This document shows, piece by piece, positions 25,164-36,400 of a stretch of DNA of 64,000 bases (within the stretch, counting starts at the first letter, position 1; every line of letters starts with the position of its first letter). Under the pieces are notes generated by a model. That model saw nothing but the letters and a program-made list of their open reading frames with translations. It made no database searches and was not told the origin of the DNA. Source of the stretch: Ustulina deusta. Taxonomy: Eukaryota; Ascomycota; Sordariomycetes; Xylariales; Xylariaceae. A program made the translations under genes and the position numbers. The stretch is from positions 310,001-374,000 of the forward strand of contig JAJNNX010000037.1 of the NCBI GenBank assembly GCA_023159155.1. Direction: 5' to 3'.

Positions 25164-26533
25164 ATGTCGTCCGGCATCGACCTCAACGCTCCTGCGTTGG
25201 ATCCCCCGCCAGGAGTCACAGCGAACTTCGTCAACCCCCCGAACCACAATCACGCTGTTGTCGCTATTTACACCGTGTCTATTCTGATCACCGCCATCTT
25301 CGTCTTCATCAGGATCTATGCGAAATTTGTCTTCTTGAAGGCGCCGCGCCTGGAAGACTGTGAGTTGTTGTCCTTGGCTATCGCACCCCTTGATCGTCTG
25401 GAATGCTGACACCTTACCAGATCTTCTACTTCCCACCTTTGTACGTTGTTATTTGCCCATCTTTGCGTGGAGGTCAATTTGAATGGTTGTTCGGCTACTA
25501 ACCGTCATCAGGCTGTATACCTTGGGCATTGTGCTTTCTGGCTTATGATGATTCATACCACGGGTCACTTCGTTCATATGTGGGATTTTACTATCGGGGG
25601 CTTGGCCCCTTTCTATCGAGTTAGTAACTCTTTGAATTTTGCTCACTTTGGTTAATCCGTCTTGTTGACCGTCCTTACAGAATGGCTTCTACGCCTTCAT
25701 CTTGTACGAGGCTGTTATGTTGGCCATTAAGCCGATGATCTTACTTGAGTGGATGCGCATCTTCGCTTCGGCTGGCCCACGGACTGCTTTCAACTGGACT
25801 TGTTACATTCTAGCGACCGTCAATATCTTGCTCTATCTCGCATCCATCTTGACGGACTCTGTCTCATGCCACCCCCGCGAATACTGGTGGGATAGAACCA
25901 TCCCGGGGGGGCACTGTGCCGATACCAGGAAGCTCCCCATCGTCACAGGGATCCTGAACGCCGTCATCGACCTCTTCATCCTGCTTCTCCCGCAGGGAAT
26001 CATCTGGAGACTGAATATGTCCAGACAGAAGAGGCTTGGTGTTTCCTTCGTTTTTCTAGTGGGAACAATGTGCGTTACATCTCGGCAACACATATTCAAA
26101 TCTTACCCCTCGCTAACTAGCGCAATTTAGATCTGTTGGTGCAGCCATTACGCGAACCGTTCTATCGTTTACTTACGCCGACTCATGGGACGTCACCTTC
26201 AATTTCTCCCTCGCTGGCACCATCACTCTCGTCGAGATGACGGCTGCGATTGTTGTCTTCGCTGCGCCCACCGTTCCCAAACCGACTTCCCACCTCGTCA
26301 AGGTGGCCGGTAGCTCCGTTGGTCGTCTAATAGGGTCGAACCGTAGCGGGGGCACCTCTTATGCGAGTAACAACGCCAATTCGAAAGCGAATGCGTATCT
26401 TTCGATTAACGAGCAGCACAATTCAACGATTATGATGAAATTGAGGTCTTCGAGGAGTAAGGGGTCAGTGAGGCCTTCAACAGCCGACGATAGCGAGATA
26501 GAACTCGCCCTGCCGGAACAAGCTGCTCGGTAG
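25164..26533 (+). CDS. Fungal rhodopsin-fold (PTH11-like) seven-helix membrane protein
   Basis: Exons 25164-25359, 25421-25440, 25512-25619, 25681-26069 and 26131-26533 give 371 residues. The second exon is only 20 nt, yet it is needed to keep phase. Family marks are HNHAVVAIYTVSILITAIFVFIRIYAK at the first helix, a conserved acidic pair before helix two (RLEDY), SVSCHPREYWWD with the later GGHCAD, VTGILNAVIDLFILLLPQGIIWRL and an ITRTVLSFTYADSWDVT segment with a final helix near LVEMTAAIVVFAAPT. These match the fungal rhodopsin domain. The tail is Ser/Asn-rich. It is the second such gene in the window and the nearest gene on the left of the biosynthetic core. Confidence 0.85.
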
Positions 26534-26748
26534 GCACTTACCTAGGATTAGCAGTTGGCATTTATTGGGGTGTTAGGGGTTCCCATCTTATTATGAGTTA
26601 AGCATTCATCATGTCTCACGATTATTTCCGCAAAAGAATGTATATATGCAAGTTAAACAGCGTATTTGCCTGATAGACACTCTATGTATTGGAGGATGTT
26701 AGGTCAAATAATTAACATTATTAAATACCGTAGTAGGAAAATATAGGA

Positions 26749-27172
26749 GGAGAGAACCGTTCTTTTTAAAAAGAACCGTTGCCTACAAAAGAACCGTTGC
26801 CCACTATAATACTAGTTATAATTAGCTCGGATTAGCTAATATATTCTAGCATAGCGGAGTTGCTAATATAATTGTAAACTATAATCCGTAGCGTAACAGT
26901 AATATGTATAGGTAGTTCGTAGTTTATAGCTTTCCGTTAAATTATAGTAATTGTTCTACTATAATAATAAGTGTAGTTCGAATCCTAGGTTGTGTATAGT
27001 TTTTTTTTTGGGGGGGGGGGGGGAAGTGGGGTAATTAAAGCCTTCTAATTGGCCGGCGTAATATTTCGAGCTATTTGATTGGCTGGCTAGAAAAATATAT
27101 GGGCAACGGTTCTTTTACTAGCAACGGTTCTTTTCTGAGCAACGGTTCTTTTATGGGCAACGGTTCTCTCCC
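26749..27172. mobile_element. MITE-like element with iterated terminal inverted repeats
   Basis: The left end begins ggagagaaccgtt and is followed by further copies of aaaagaaccgttg (at about 26768 and 26787). The right end is the mirror image: four copies of caacggttctttt/caacggttctctcc between 27102 and 27172. The ends are therefore terminal inverted repeats built from a tandem motif of about 19-20 bp. The interior is AT-rich, has no coding capacity and includes a T10-G15 run (27000-27024). Length, TIRs and lack of genes fit a non-autonomous DNA transposon. Target-site duplication could not be settled by eye. Confidence 0.75.
27000..27024. repeat. Homopolymer run T10 followed by G15
   Basis: A poly-T tract passes directly into a poly-G tract inside the MITE-like element. 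Its exact length is uncertain because such runs are often miscalled in sequencing. Confidence 0.85.
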
Positions 27173-27527
27173 CATACAACAGTAGTTATATAGACGTTGC
27201 GTTCTCGCGCCCGAGAACGGTTCTCCACCCCACGCTTTTCCCTATACGGTACGTATTACGTATTTGCTTTGATGAGGACTTGCAGGATGTAGCGAAAATT
27301 ATTGCTTTGAATGAATCTTATAAACCTGAGGTTGTAGACATGCGCGGTTTGTTGATAGGTTTATTGTCTAGGTCACATTTCTTGTGAAATTATTTTAGGT
27401 TAACCAAGGTAAGTATGTTACGAATGTAGTGTCTATATATTACCGTGGTTGACCCACTTCAACGTAAAGACCGTTCCAAGTAGGGAGTTTATTCAGCTAT
27501 CTCTTCAAGATATTTGCTATCATCAAC

Positions 27528-29049
27528 TTACCTTCCAGGCACATTCAGCTGAACTTCCAGCAATCCCACACCCTGCGGATTTCTATGCACAGCCACAATT
27601 TCCAATCGTTCGTCAGCCTCTTTGATCAGCTTACCAAACTCTCCCTCTGTCCTCTGCTTGGCTCCTAGCACCACCATCATGCAGAAGTCCACCTGTCTCA
27701 AATTATGCTCTTCATACCTCGTGGCTGTCCCCGGCTCAGGCAAAACCACCTCGTTAATGAGCAACGGCGTCCCAGGAGCGCAACGCTCTAAAGCGGGGAC
27801 TATGGCGCGAACAATCTTGACCGCGTCGTCGTCGCTGTTATTGTGAAGACACTGGCGCAGGATGAAAGCCGACGCGTCATGGACTGGCTGCGGGTTGAAG
27901 AAATCGTGCTGTTGGAACGTCACGCGCTCGTCACCGTCCACTTGGGCCGTAGACAGCATCTGAGGCGAGATATCCTGGACGACGAAGTGGAGTGCGGGAA
28001 ATTTCTACGAAGAGGGGGGGGATTAGTAAATTCGAGGACAACCACGTGGATGGATAGATAAGCATGGCTGGGGGAAAAAGAAAAAAAGAAAAAAGAAAAA
28101 AAAAAGAAGAAAAAAACTTCTCACGCGCGAAAGCCCAATAGAAATGTGTCCATTCCCACCACCGATGTCGACGACTTTTCCGTCCCCTAAGGAAGCCCAT
28201 GGGAAGCTACTGTGGAGCTCCTCGATCGACCGGTCGACTAGAAGTACATAGAGATGCGGTTAGGATTCAGATAACCACAATCCCGCAAGCGCGGGAGGAT
28301 TTGGAAGGATTCAGTAGCGTACGCTTGGACCAGCTGCTCATGGCCTGGGTGAACCTGCGCGCCTTCTCGGGCCGCTGCTCGTAATACTGGTACATGGAGA
28401 CGCCGAAGCGTTCGTGGAACGCCGATTTCGACGCGTCCGAGGCGAAGGGGGAGCGAGTGACCACGGCCGAGAGCTCGGACGCCGCCCTGAGCATGTCGTC
28501 CATCTGCATGTCGGCCGTGGCGTGGAAGTCGGCGTCTCGGGCCAGACAGGCCGAGCTGGCCGTGTGAGTAAAGGTCTCCGGCTCGCCGGCGACCTCCTCG
28601 AAGATGCGGTGCGTCGCAAGCATCTTCATGACCCGCCCCGCGCGGTCTGTGTCCATGCCCGCCTTCTCAGCAATCTCGGCGACGCCGGCCTTGAGCGGCG
28701 GCGCAGAACCATCTGATGAGACTGGGGGGAGCGGGACGTGGTCGAACAGACGCCGATCTAAGGCGATCTGCAGCGCGGCGAGGTCATACTGCGAGAAGAA
28801 GAACTGCCGCAGCGTGCTCTTTGGTCCGTTGATTAGACGGAGGAGGTCCAGCGCCGCATCATTCAGGGGAGCGCGAAGGGCTTCATATTCACGGGTTTCT
28901 GGGACGCTCCCCGCATCTGGTATGAATCGTGGCTCTGGGAAAGAATTGGAAGCGAGGTATGAACTTAGTTGCGAAGAGAGCGAGGAGATCCGCTCCGCGA
29001 GTGCGGCAATGGATGCATCCTTCTCCCTAACAGCCCCGGAGTGCGACAT
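27528..29049 (-). CDS. SAM-dependent O-methyltransferase, fungal COMT-like
   Basis: Exons 29049-28323, 28237-28125 and 28004-27528 give 438 residues. The N-terminal half is the helical dimerisation/winged-helix part. The C-terminal half is the class I methyltransferase fold, with motif I VVDIGGGNGHIS in exon 2, VVQDISPQML after it, and the catalytic-His region LRQCLHNNSDDDAVKI with His334. The usual His-Asp-Trp of the family is His-Asn-Asn here; the His itself is kept. A closing segment LINEVVLPEPG is typical. It would methylate a phenolic hydroxyl using S-adenosylmethionine. It is tandem and same-strand with the P450 and divergent from the PKS that lies beyond it, so it is a likely tailoring enzyme for the polyketide. 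Confidence 0.88.
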
Positions 29050-29714
29050 GACAACTCGATTTTCGTGATAATAACTTAGACGAGACTCCAGATCCTAATG
29101 AATGATGTAAAAGGGGTAGAGAAGCTATTCTATTAGTCATTAGAGAGTACCGGATGAAGAAGCTTGTTTGTTACATATAAATCGTGATGTATTAGTAGTT
29201 TGGATTTAGTCTAGAAGCTAAATGCTTGTTCTCGTCGGCTCAGCTGGGTTGAAGATGAGATAGTGTGAAAACGGTAATAGCATTAAATACGCTTGTTTTA
29301 AACGTAATATTCAGTTGAGAATGGATGCTAGGATTATGTACTGTACTATCTAACCTAGTATCTATCTAGACTGGTCCCCGAACTCGACTACACTACAGGA
29401 GATAGTGTAGTTTCGCGTAAGGTTCCGTGCTTGCGCTACGACTCGGTCAATGAATGGTCGGCAGCCAATAATCAAGCTATTTCGGTTATATCTCTCGAGA
29501 ATAGTCGGAAATAGAAGTGGAGAGATTGCTCGAGGTCATACACTAGAGCAATAGCCAAGAAGAGTCCATATTATAGCGGAAACAGACGGCTATTGGTAAA
29601 TTTAGACACACGAGCCGCAAGCTGTTGGCCTGGACTTGACGGATGAAAAGGGTACTAAAAGGGAAATACTTTATTTTTCTATCTTGTAGATAGCCTACTA
29701 CGCCAGGCGCTAGC
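29050..29714. other. Intergenic region between P450 and O-methyltransferase
   Basis: This carries the 3' end of the P450 transcript and the OMT promoter. A short frame at 29543-29833 (-) overlaps the P450 end and has no support. Confidence 0.5.
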
Positions 29715-31496
29715 TCATCTCTTGTCTGCTTTAACTCGTATACCCTTGGAACCCTTGCGCGGCGTGGGAATGAAAGAGTCTGCTTCGATCTCAACATCGC
29801 GGACATCAGTTTCAAACAAACTGAGCACGCCAACGTCGTCGCTGAGACTTGCGTCTTTGTTACCCCAAATTCTCCATATACAGGCCATCGTTAAATATAG
29901 CTCTCCATACGCAAGATTTATCCCCACGCAACTGCGGCTACCCTTGCAGAAACTAACTAGATACTTCTCCAGCTTCTTTCCCTCGGCGCCAAGCCAGCGT
30001 TCGGGGATGAACTTCTTACTATCGGGGTAGTTCTCTTCGTTGTGGTGAAGTTGTACGCTCGTCATACCCACCGACGTCTTTGGCGGGATTATCCATTCTT
30101 TGCCTGTGGCCCTGTCTGTGAAGACTACAGGTTTGTCGGGATCAATACGTTGTAACCGTGTTGACACGCCATAACCTAACCGCAGACCCTCCTTAATAAT
30201 AGCCGTTAGGTAAGGTAGGGCTTCTAGCGTAGCGAGTGGTACTTTTCCTATGTCGGTGACCGAAGGCATCACGGTCTGTAGTTCGTTCTTCAACTTCTGC
30301 AGCGTTTCCGGTTGCTTGAGCAGCCAGAACACCATCAGCTCCAAGGTTGAAGCTGTAGTAAGCGTTCCAGCCATAACAAGCACTTGGGCCTCCTCAGTCA
30401 GACGTTCGACTGTCTTTTCATTTGGTGGAAGCTTCGAATCCAAAATAGCGTGGAAGATGGTCGGATGGTCTTTGCTGCGCCATTCTTCGTTTTGCCCGTC
30501 CATGATCTTTTCAATCTGTGCCCTGGCTGTCCGCTTTAGTTCAAGGAACGAGGCTAGCGCCGGCTGCAGCCATTGTACCAGGGAGTCCGGTAGTGCTTTC
30601 ATTACATCGTAAACCCATGGAATATGCTTCATGACATGGATTGCGTTAAGACCCACGAGGGCTGCATCTCGTGACGTGGGATCAAAATCAGGCGTTTCTA
30701 GAGTTGACTTAGTCTTTGCGCCATTATATATAGAGTTCGAAGAAAGATCTACCAAGTCTGTAGTCGCAACGCGCGAACGAGTAAATGCTCACGACATCTT
30801 GTGGCAATGTGTCAGTAGCGGATCGCTCTAAGAATCTATTCATCTTACCGTTTCCCAGCGCTGAGAACATGTAACTCAGGTTCAACACCTCGCCCGTATT
30901 CTTGAAGTCGTTCATACGCTTCAACATGACATCGAGTCTCTCCTGTATTACTGGCTGCAATCTCGTCACACTCGCCATGCTGAAATAGGGGTTGAGAGCG
31001 GCACGACGCATTCGATGCAGCTCGTGCTGGACTGTGGAAAAGACACACAAGTCTAGCCCGACAAATCTTGTGTAATAGGGGTCTTTTTCGGACCGTCGCG
31101 AAGCAGAATACCCCGCATACAGAGTGTCATAGAAATCCTGTCTCGAGTCAGCACACGACTACCGGTGGCAGACTCTCGTTGAGATGAATCAACTTACTGG
31201 GTCGGCAATGTGAAGCTCCCAAGGTGAAATTCGAATGATCGGGCCATACTCCTTGTGCAGCTCCATGATCTTGAACGTATACTGCCCGCCAAGCCACGCA
31301 TCGTAGTACATTTCATAGCTGAAAAAAGTCAGACTCACCTCTCACATACACAAGCACATCAAAACACTTACAGGCGTGTAAGCGCCGCGAGACGCGGCCC
31401 TGGAATATGAGCTAGAGGGCTCAGATATGCGCGCCATATGGCCGTATAAAGAGCATATGCCAGCAACGCCAAAATGGCCCTAGTATAATAATCCAT
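29715..31496 (-). CDS. Cytochrome P450 monooxygenase
   Basis: Five exons on the minus strand: 31496-31372, 31318-31198, 31137-30849, 30797-30753 and 30697-29715, total 520 residues. Exon 4 is only 45 nt. An N-terminal membrane anchor is followed by the proline hinge [12 protein letters not shown]. Further marks are the I-helix [11 protein letters not shown], the K-helix ExxR as EGLR, PERW, and the heme loop [10 protein letters not shown] with the heme-binding Cys450. All essential residues are intact. The N-terminal half ([42 protein letters not shown]) resembles the group that includes trichodiene oxygenase, a large family used in many fungal pathways. It would oxidise a small molecule at the ER membrane. 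Its position between the OMT and PKS argues for polyketide tailoring. Confidence 0.9.
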
Positions 31497-33466
31497 GTCA
31501 CAATTGGATATGCGACATAAGGTGAGAATATCTATAGTAGTCCAATAAGTAAGAGAAGACAAACAAACTGAAACCCGCAATATTCGCCTGATGACTTACA
31601 TAGCTACTTATTGTGAGACATACACTCAGGGGATGGGAAATGCTCCGACCTATCGTAGAAATCTCGTAGGCTGCATCACCCAATAGGGCGTTTGAATGCT
31701 TCATATCCGGCCTTACTCGGCAAGTCGCCGCCCTCCGTTTCCATCTTATGTGTCGACTAGCTTGACACTGGCGATCTATTTAGCCCTTGAGCTAGTTATA
31801 GTAATTACTTGCATTGGCCAAGGTACGGTGGTTAAAATGGACTAGCGCTTGAGACGGTCGAATGTCTTCATACAGTAGTATATGAGTCTCGTACACTAGG
31901 TAGAGTCCAGAACTACATAGAGTCCAAGTCAGCTTACACTTCAGGCTGGTTGACAATCCCAATTGTTTGCCGTAATTTAAGATCTGATGTAAAGGTACTA
32001 TCCGTACTTCTACACCATTTACACTACCCATGTGGCTTGTACTAGGCTTATCAAGTCCCTTGCAGCTCGTGGCACACTATAGTAGTGTAGTGTACGCTAC
32101 CAGACCTGCATTTTGGTCGGTTCTCTCGCTTAGGCAGGGATAATAATAGTCCAGGGTAGGTGATGGGAATCTAACAATCGACCACATTTATCGGTCTCTC
32201 CGCCAAGTTAAAGTCGGGAACTCATTCCGATTCCTATTCGTTGACACCGTTTTAGGGTGCAATTTTGTGTCCCACTGTTGGGATAGTGCAGCCGTTCATA
32301 TTGCTCAACATAATAAGTATCTTAGGTCTCTGAATCACCACAACTACGCTGTGATGAGTAGTGCGGCGTAGTTGTAGTATCCAGTAGACGGCGTTCACCG
32401 CACCACGTGCTCTACTCGGGGCCGAGATGAGACAAGCTATGTGGGAGTTTCGCGCTTGTGAAATTATCACACCACACTGAAAAACCCCCACGCCGTTATC
32501 GAGAACTATATTAACAGGGATGGATCTATAGTATGTACAGTACTTCCTGCCCTACGTCTGCAACCTTGTTGAGAGATTTCATAACTAGCCACATAATCTG
32601 CGTCCCTGTTTGTAGCTTGTTACTAACTACACTAGGTATAGGTATTCGAATTGCATCTCCTATCGTTATTGGGCATCAGTCAGGATCTGCGTCAGGATAG
32701 TTTTGTGTCGATCCGCAATATGTAGGTACACTGCCCATGGTGTATCCTACGCGGCATTAGTCGAGAAGTACCGAGCATGCATATCCTCCGCTAGTTGAGT
32801 ACTCATCCCAGTCTCCAAGCGAGCAGCCTTGTGCATGCTGTAATTGAAACTCCCTCCACGTGTATGTTAGTCTGGACGAGAATGTGAACAGCCCCTGGTG
32901 TAGCAGTTATTGGATGTGCCACACCACAACCCGTGAACACCATATTAGCGTGATCCTAGATGTTGGGAGGGCAAATTTTGCAGTGCCTAGATCAGTATAG
33001 TGGCTATATTGGGCTTGGGATCCCTGGCGAATTCTATAAGTTCACCAGAGACAAAGTTACCCCTGGTCGACTCAATATCAAAAGGAGAGTTGGGAGTTTA
33101 TCCACAAGGAAGCTCCGACACTAAGTTGCTAGCGTTACGCTACCATCTACTATCATCCTAACTCGGGAACCTGTCAATGTATGTAGTTAGATCGTGTATT
33201 GCAGAAGCCCGCCGTGGACATGTGTTGGATCGAAGATAAATAGTATCCAGGAAACGGCCGGTCTTAATTATACCCTGCCGGATCCGGCACCATTGTATTG
33301 GAGACCTGACTGCATCTTGTTCTCATTCGTTAAGTAGAGGAAGTTAATGAGGCGAAGAAGTGATAGTATCTAGATAATTTCTTTATGCGTATGTCAGGCT
33401 CGATGTAAAAGGTGGTGGCTTCCGCATTCACTGACATTTTGCATCGAGTGCTGTCGAGCCTCAAGA
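31497..33466. other. Divergent promoter region between P450 and PKS
   Basis: About 2 kb separates the two divergent start codons, enough for a shared control region. No gene is supported. A small hairpin (caactacgc/gcgtagttg arms near 32341-32374) and the inverted repeat next to the PKS start are visible. No palindromic CGG..CCG site of the Zn2Cys6 type was confidently found by eye. Confidence 0.5.
33396..33461 (+). promoter_or_regulatory. Inverted repeat immediately upstream of the PKS start codon
   Basis: ctcgatgtaaaa (33399-33410) is matched 11 of 12 by the reverse complement of ttttgcatcgag (33437-33448). aggctcga (33396-33403) is matched perfectly by tcgagcct (33454-33461). The second arm ends 5 bases before the ATG at 33467. 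This could be a regulator-binding dyad or a leader hairpin that affects translation. Confidence 0.35.
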
Positions 33467-36400
33467 ATGATATCCTCCACAGCTCTTCCCTCACTGCTGG
33501 TCTTTGGGCCTCAACATGGGTTTCCGTCAGAAGAAGTCCTTGAAGACTTACGCCAAGAGCTCATTAGCAATCCCCAGCTCTCTGCCCTCGCCAAGGCAGT
33601 GACTGAATTGCCTCAGTTATGGAACACCCTTATAGGCTTTGATAAAGATCTGCTTCAACTGCCCGGCGAACGCTATCTTCGCCAACTGAGGCAATGGGTC
33701 AAGGAGGGCGGCTCCTTTCCTCACCACCAGGGCAACCCGCCAAACCTCTATGCCCTAGCAGTCACTGTTCTTCTTCAAATCAGCCAGTATGTACGATATC
33801 TTAGGCAGTTTGGTGCCGACTCCCATTCCCGGCTTCTCGAGAGCGTCAGAACTGCTGGAGTTCAGGGGTTCTGTGTTGGATTCATAAGCGCTGTTGTGGT
33901 GGCCAGCTCGAAAGTCGAAGCCGATATTGGCCCCGCCGCTGCTGTTGGGCTTCGCCTAGCCGTTTGTGTAGGAGCATATGTCGACTTAGATGCCATCAGA
34001 TCACGGGATACTGGCGGGGCATGTTGTGTCGCCATCCGATGGAGGGAACGCGACGCTATTGGAAAACCCGACATTGATACGGTCGTAAAATCATATACAG
34101 ATGTGAGTCTGTTGAGCTAGCTTGTCGCTTCACGTTTTTGCCCGTATTAATGAGTTCTGATTAGGCGTATATATCAAGTATCAACGATACCGCAAGTGTG
34201 ACCGTCACCCTCAGAGCTTCCGACCTAGAGGCTTTCAAACAAGACGTGCGCGACCGGGGTTTGCGTGCAACAACTGTACCGGTGTACGGTCGCTTTCACA
34301 CTACCGGCAACTTGGACGCTTTCAATAAGCTTGCAAAGCTGATTATGCGCACGGAGGGTCTCAAATTCCCGGCGCCTGAAATGCTCCTTGCCCCTGTACG
34401 GTCGACTGTAAATGGCGAATCCATAATTGAGGGTCCTTTGGCTATGCATGTAATCGGCAACACACTGCTGAAATGCGTAAACTGGTATAAGACGATTGAA
34501 GCTGCTATCGCGCAGTTGCCTCGGTCAAACATGACGATTGCGGTTGGGGGATTTGGTAATCATATCCCTTCATCTCTTGCTCAGGGGCTGTCTCTCCAAA
34601 TTACCCCCTTGGAAGAGCAAAAGGGGGGAATCGCGACAAAGTCGCATACGCCATTACCTACAAATGGCCTTCTAAATGGCTCAAATAACCTGCACGAATA
34701 CCCTTCTCACTCCATTGCTGTGGTCGGCATGGCTGGCAGGTTTCCGGGCGCGGACTCAGTGGACGAGCTTTGGGAGCTTATACTTGACGGCAAAACAATG
34801 GTTGAGCCGGCGCCTGTCGAGCGATTCCAACTACCGCAGACTGGAAATTACGCAAACACAAAGTGGTGGGGAAACTTCCTTCGAGATCCAGAAGCTTTTG
34901 ACCACCGATTCTTCAAGAAGTCGTCCCGCGAGGCGATTGCATGGGACCCTCAACAGAGAATCCTGCTCGAGGTCACTTACGAGGCACTGGAGTCGGCAGG
35001 CTATTTCGGTCCGTCGTTGACGACAGAGACGGATGACTATGGCTGCTATATCGGGGCAGTCATGAATAACTACTATGACAACCTATCGTGTCACCCTCCA
35101 ACTGCCTATGCCACCCTGGGGACTTCGCGATGTTTCATAAGCGGTTGTTTAAGCCATTATTTCGGGTGGACGGGCCCGTCGTTAACAATCGATACCGCCT
35201 GCTCATCGTCGCTTGTGGCTATCAATACAGCCTGCCGAGCCATCTGGTCCGGCGAGTGTGATCGGGCTATCGCCGGTGGTACGAATGTGATTTCAAGTCC
35301 ATTTGACTACCGGAATTTACACGCGGCTGGTTTCCTCAGCCCAACTGGGCAGTGCAAGCCATTTGACGCTGCCGCCGATGGTTACTGTCGGGGGGAAGGC
35401 GTAGGGGTGGTGGTTCTCAAGAAGCTGTCGGATGCGATTAAGGACAATGACAACGTTTTGGGCGTGATCATTGGATCTGCGGCAAACCAAAATCATAACT
35501 GTAGCCATATCACAGTGCCACATTCAGGCTCGCAAGCCAGCTTGTACCAGAAAGTGATGAAGCTCGGTAGTGTTAGGCCGGAATCGGTGTCCTACGTGTG
35601 AGTAATCCCAGACGTCATATTCTTCCTATTCTGTCTATTTTTGGGGTATAAAGGCTCCTTTCCATGGCAATTACTGACTCCGGGTGTTGTAGGGAGGCAC
35701 ACGGGACTGGCACTGGTGTTGGCGACCCTGTTGAGGTCCGCAGTATACGTGACGCCTTCGGCGGGCCACAAAGAGATACCATCCTTCACTTCGGCTCCGT
35801 TAAGGGAAATATTGGTCATACTGAATCCACTGCCGGTGTCGCAGGCCTGATCAAAGTTCTTTTAATGATGAGGCATGGAAAGATACCGAAACAGGCCAGC
35901 CATAACACGCTAAACCCCAAAATAACCCCCTTTGATCGCGATCAGATGGCGATTCCCAAGCGGACATTGCCCTGGAACCCTCCCACTCGTTTAGCATGTG
36001 TCAACAGTTACGGTGCTGCCGGCAGCAACTCGGCTGTGATGCTACGCGAAAAGCCATTCTCGAGCGTGACGGCAATGCCTCTACAGCTCTCAAAATACCC
36101 GCTCTTCCTTTCTGCTGCATCTCCCAACAGCCTTTCTATGCGCAGCAAGAAGCTGCTTGACTGGTTGAAGAACACAGGGGCTGAGGCTGCTTCTCAGCTC
36201 GCATCGCTGACATTCCATCTTGCCGATCAGGCTAACCACACGCTCCCGTATATATTTTCTACGTCTGTATCTAGCCTGGCGGAGCTTCGCTTGAAGCTTG
36301 AAGCCGCAGCCAGCGGTTCTGAAATAAGCGCAGCCGACACCCCTAAACCTGTCGTCCTCGTATTCGGGGGCCAAGAAAGTGACTTCATCGGCCTGTCTCA

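Larger units (their letters stand above)
26534..27527. other. AT-rich intergenic region holding a MITE-like element
   Basis: Apart from the element at 26749-27172 and a small palindrome near 27199-27218 (cgttctcg/cgagaacg arms) there is no supported gene. The composition is strongly AT-rich, which fits RIP-affected or transposon-derived DNA. Confidence 0.6.

Noticed and set aside
30724..30853. Apparent frame change in the P450 between two minus-strand frames
   Set aside because: Two GT-AG introns (30798-30848 and 30698-30752) explain it and recover the conserved [10 protein letters not shown] and ETPDFDP segments.
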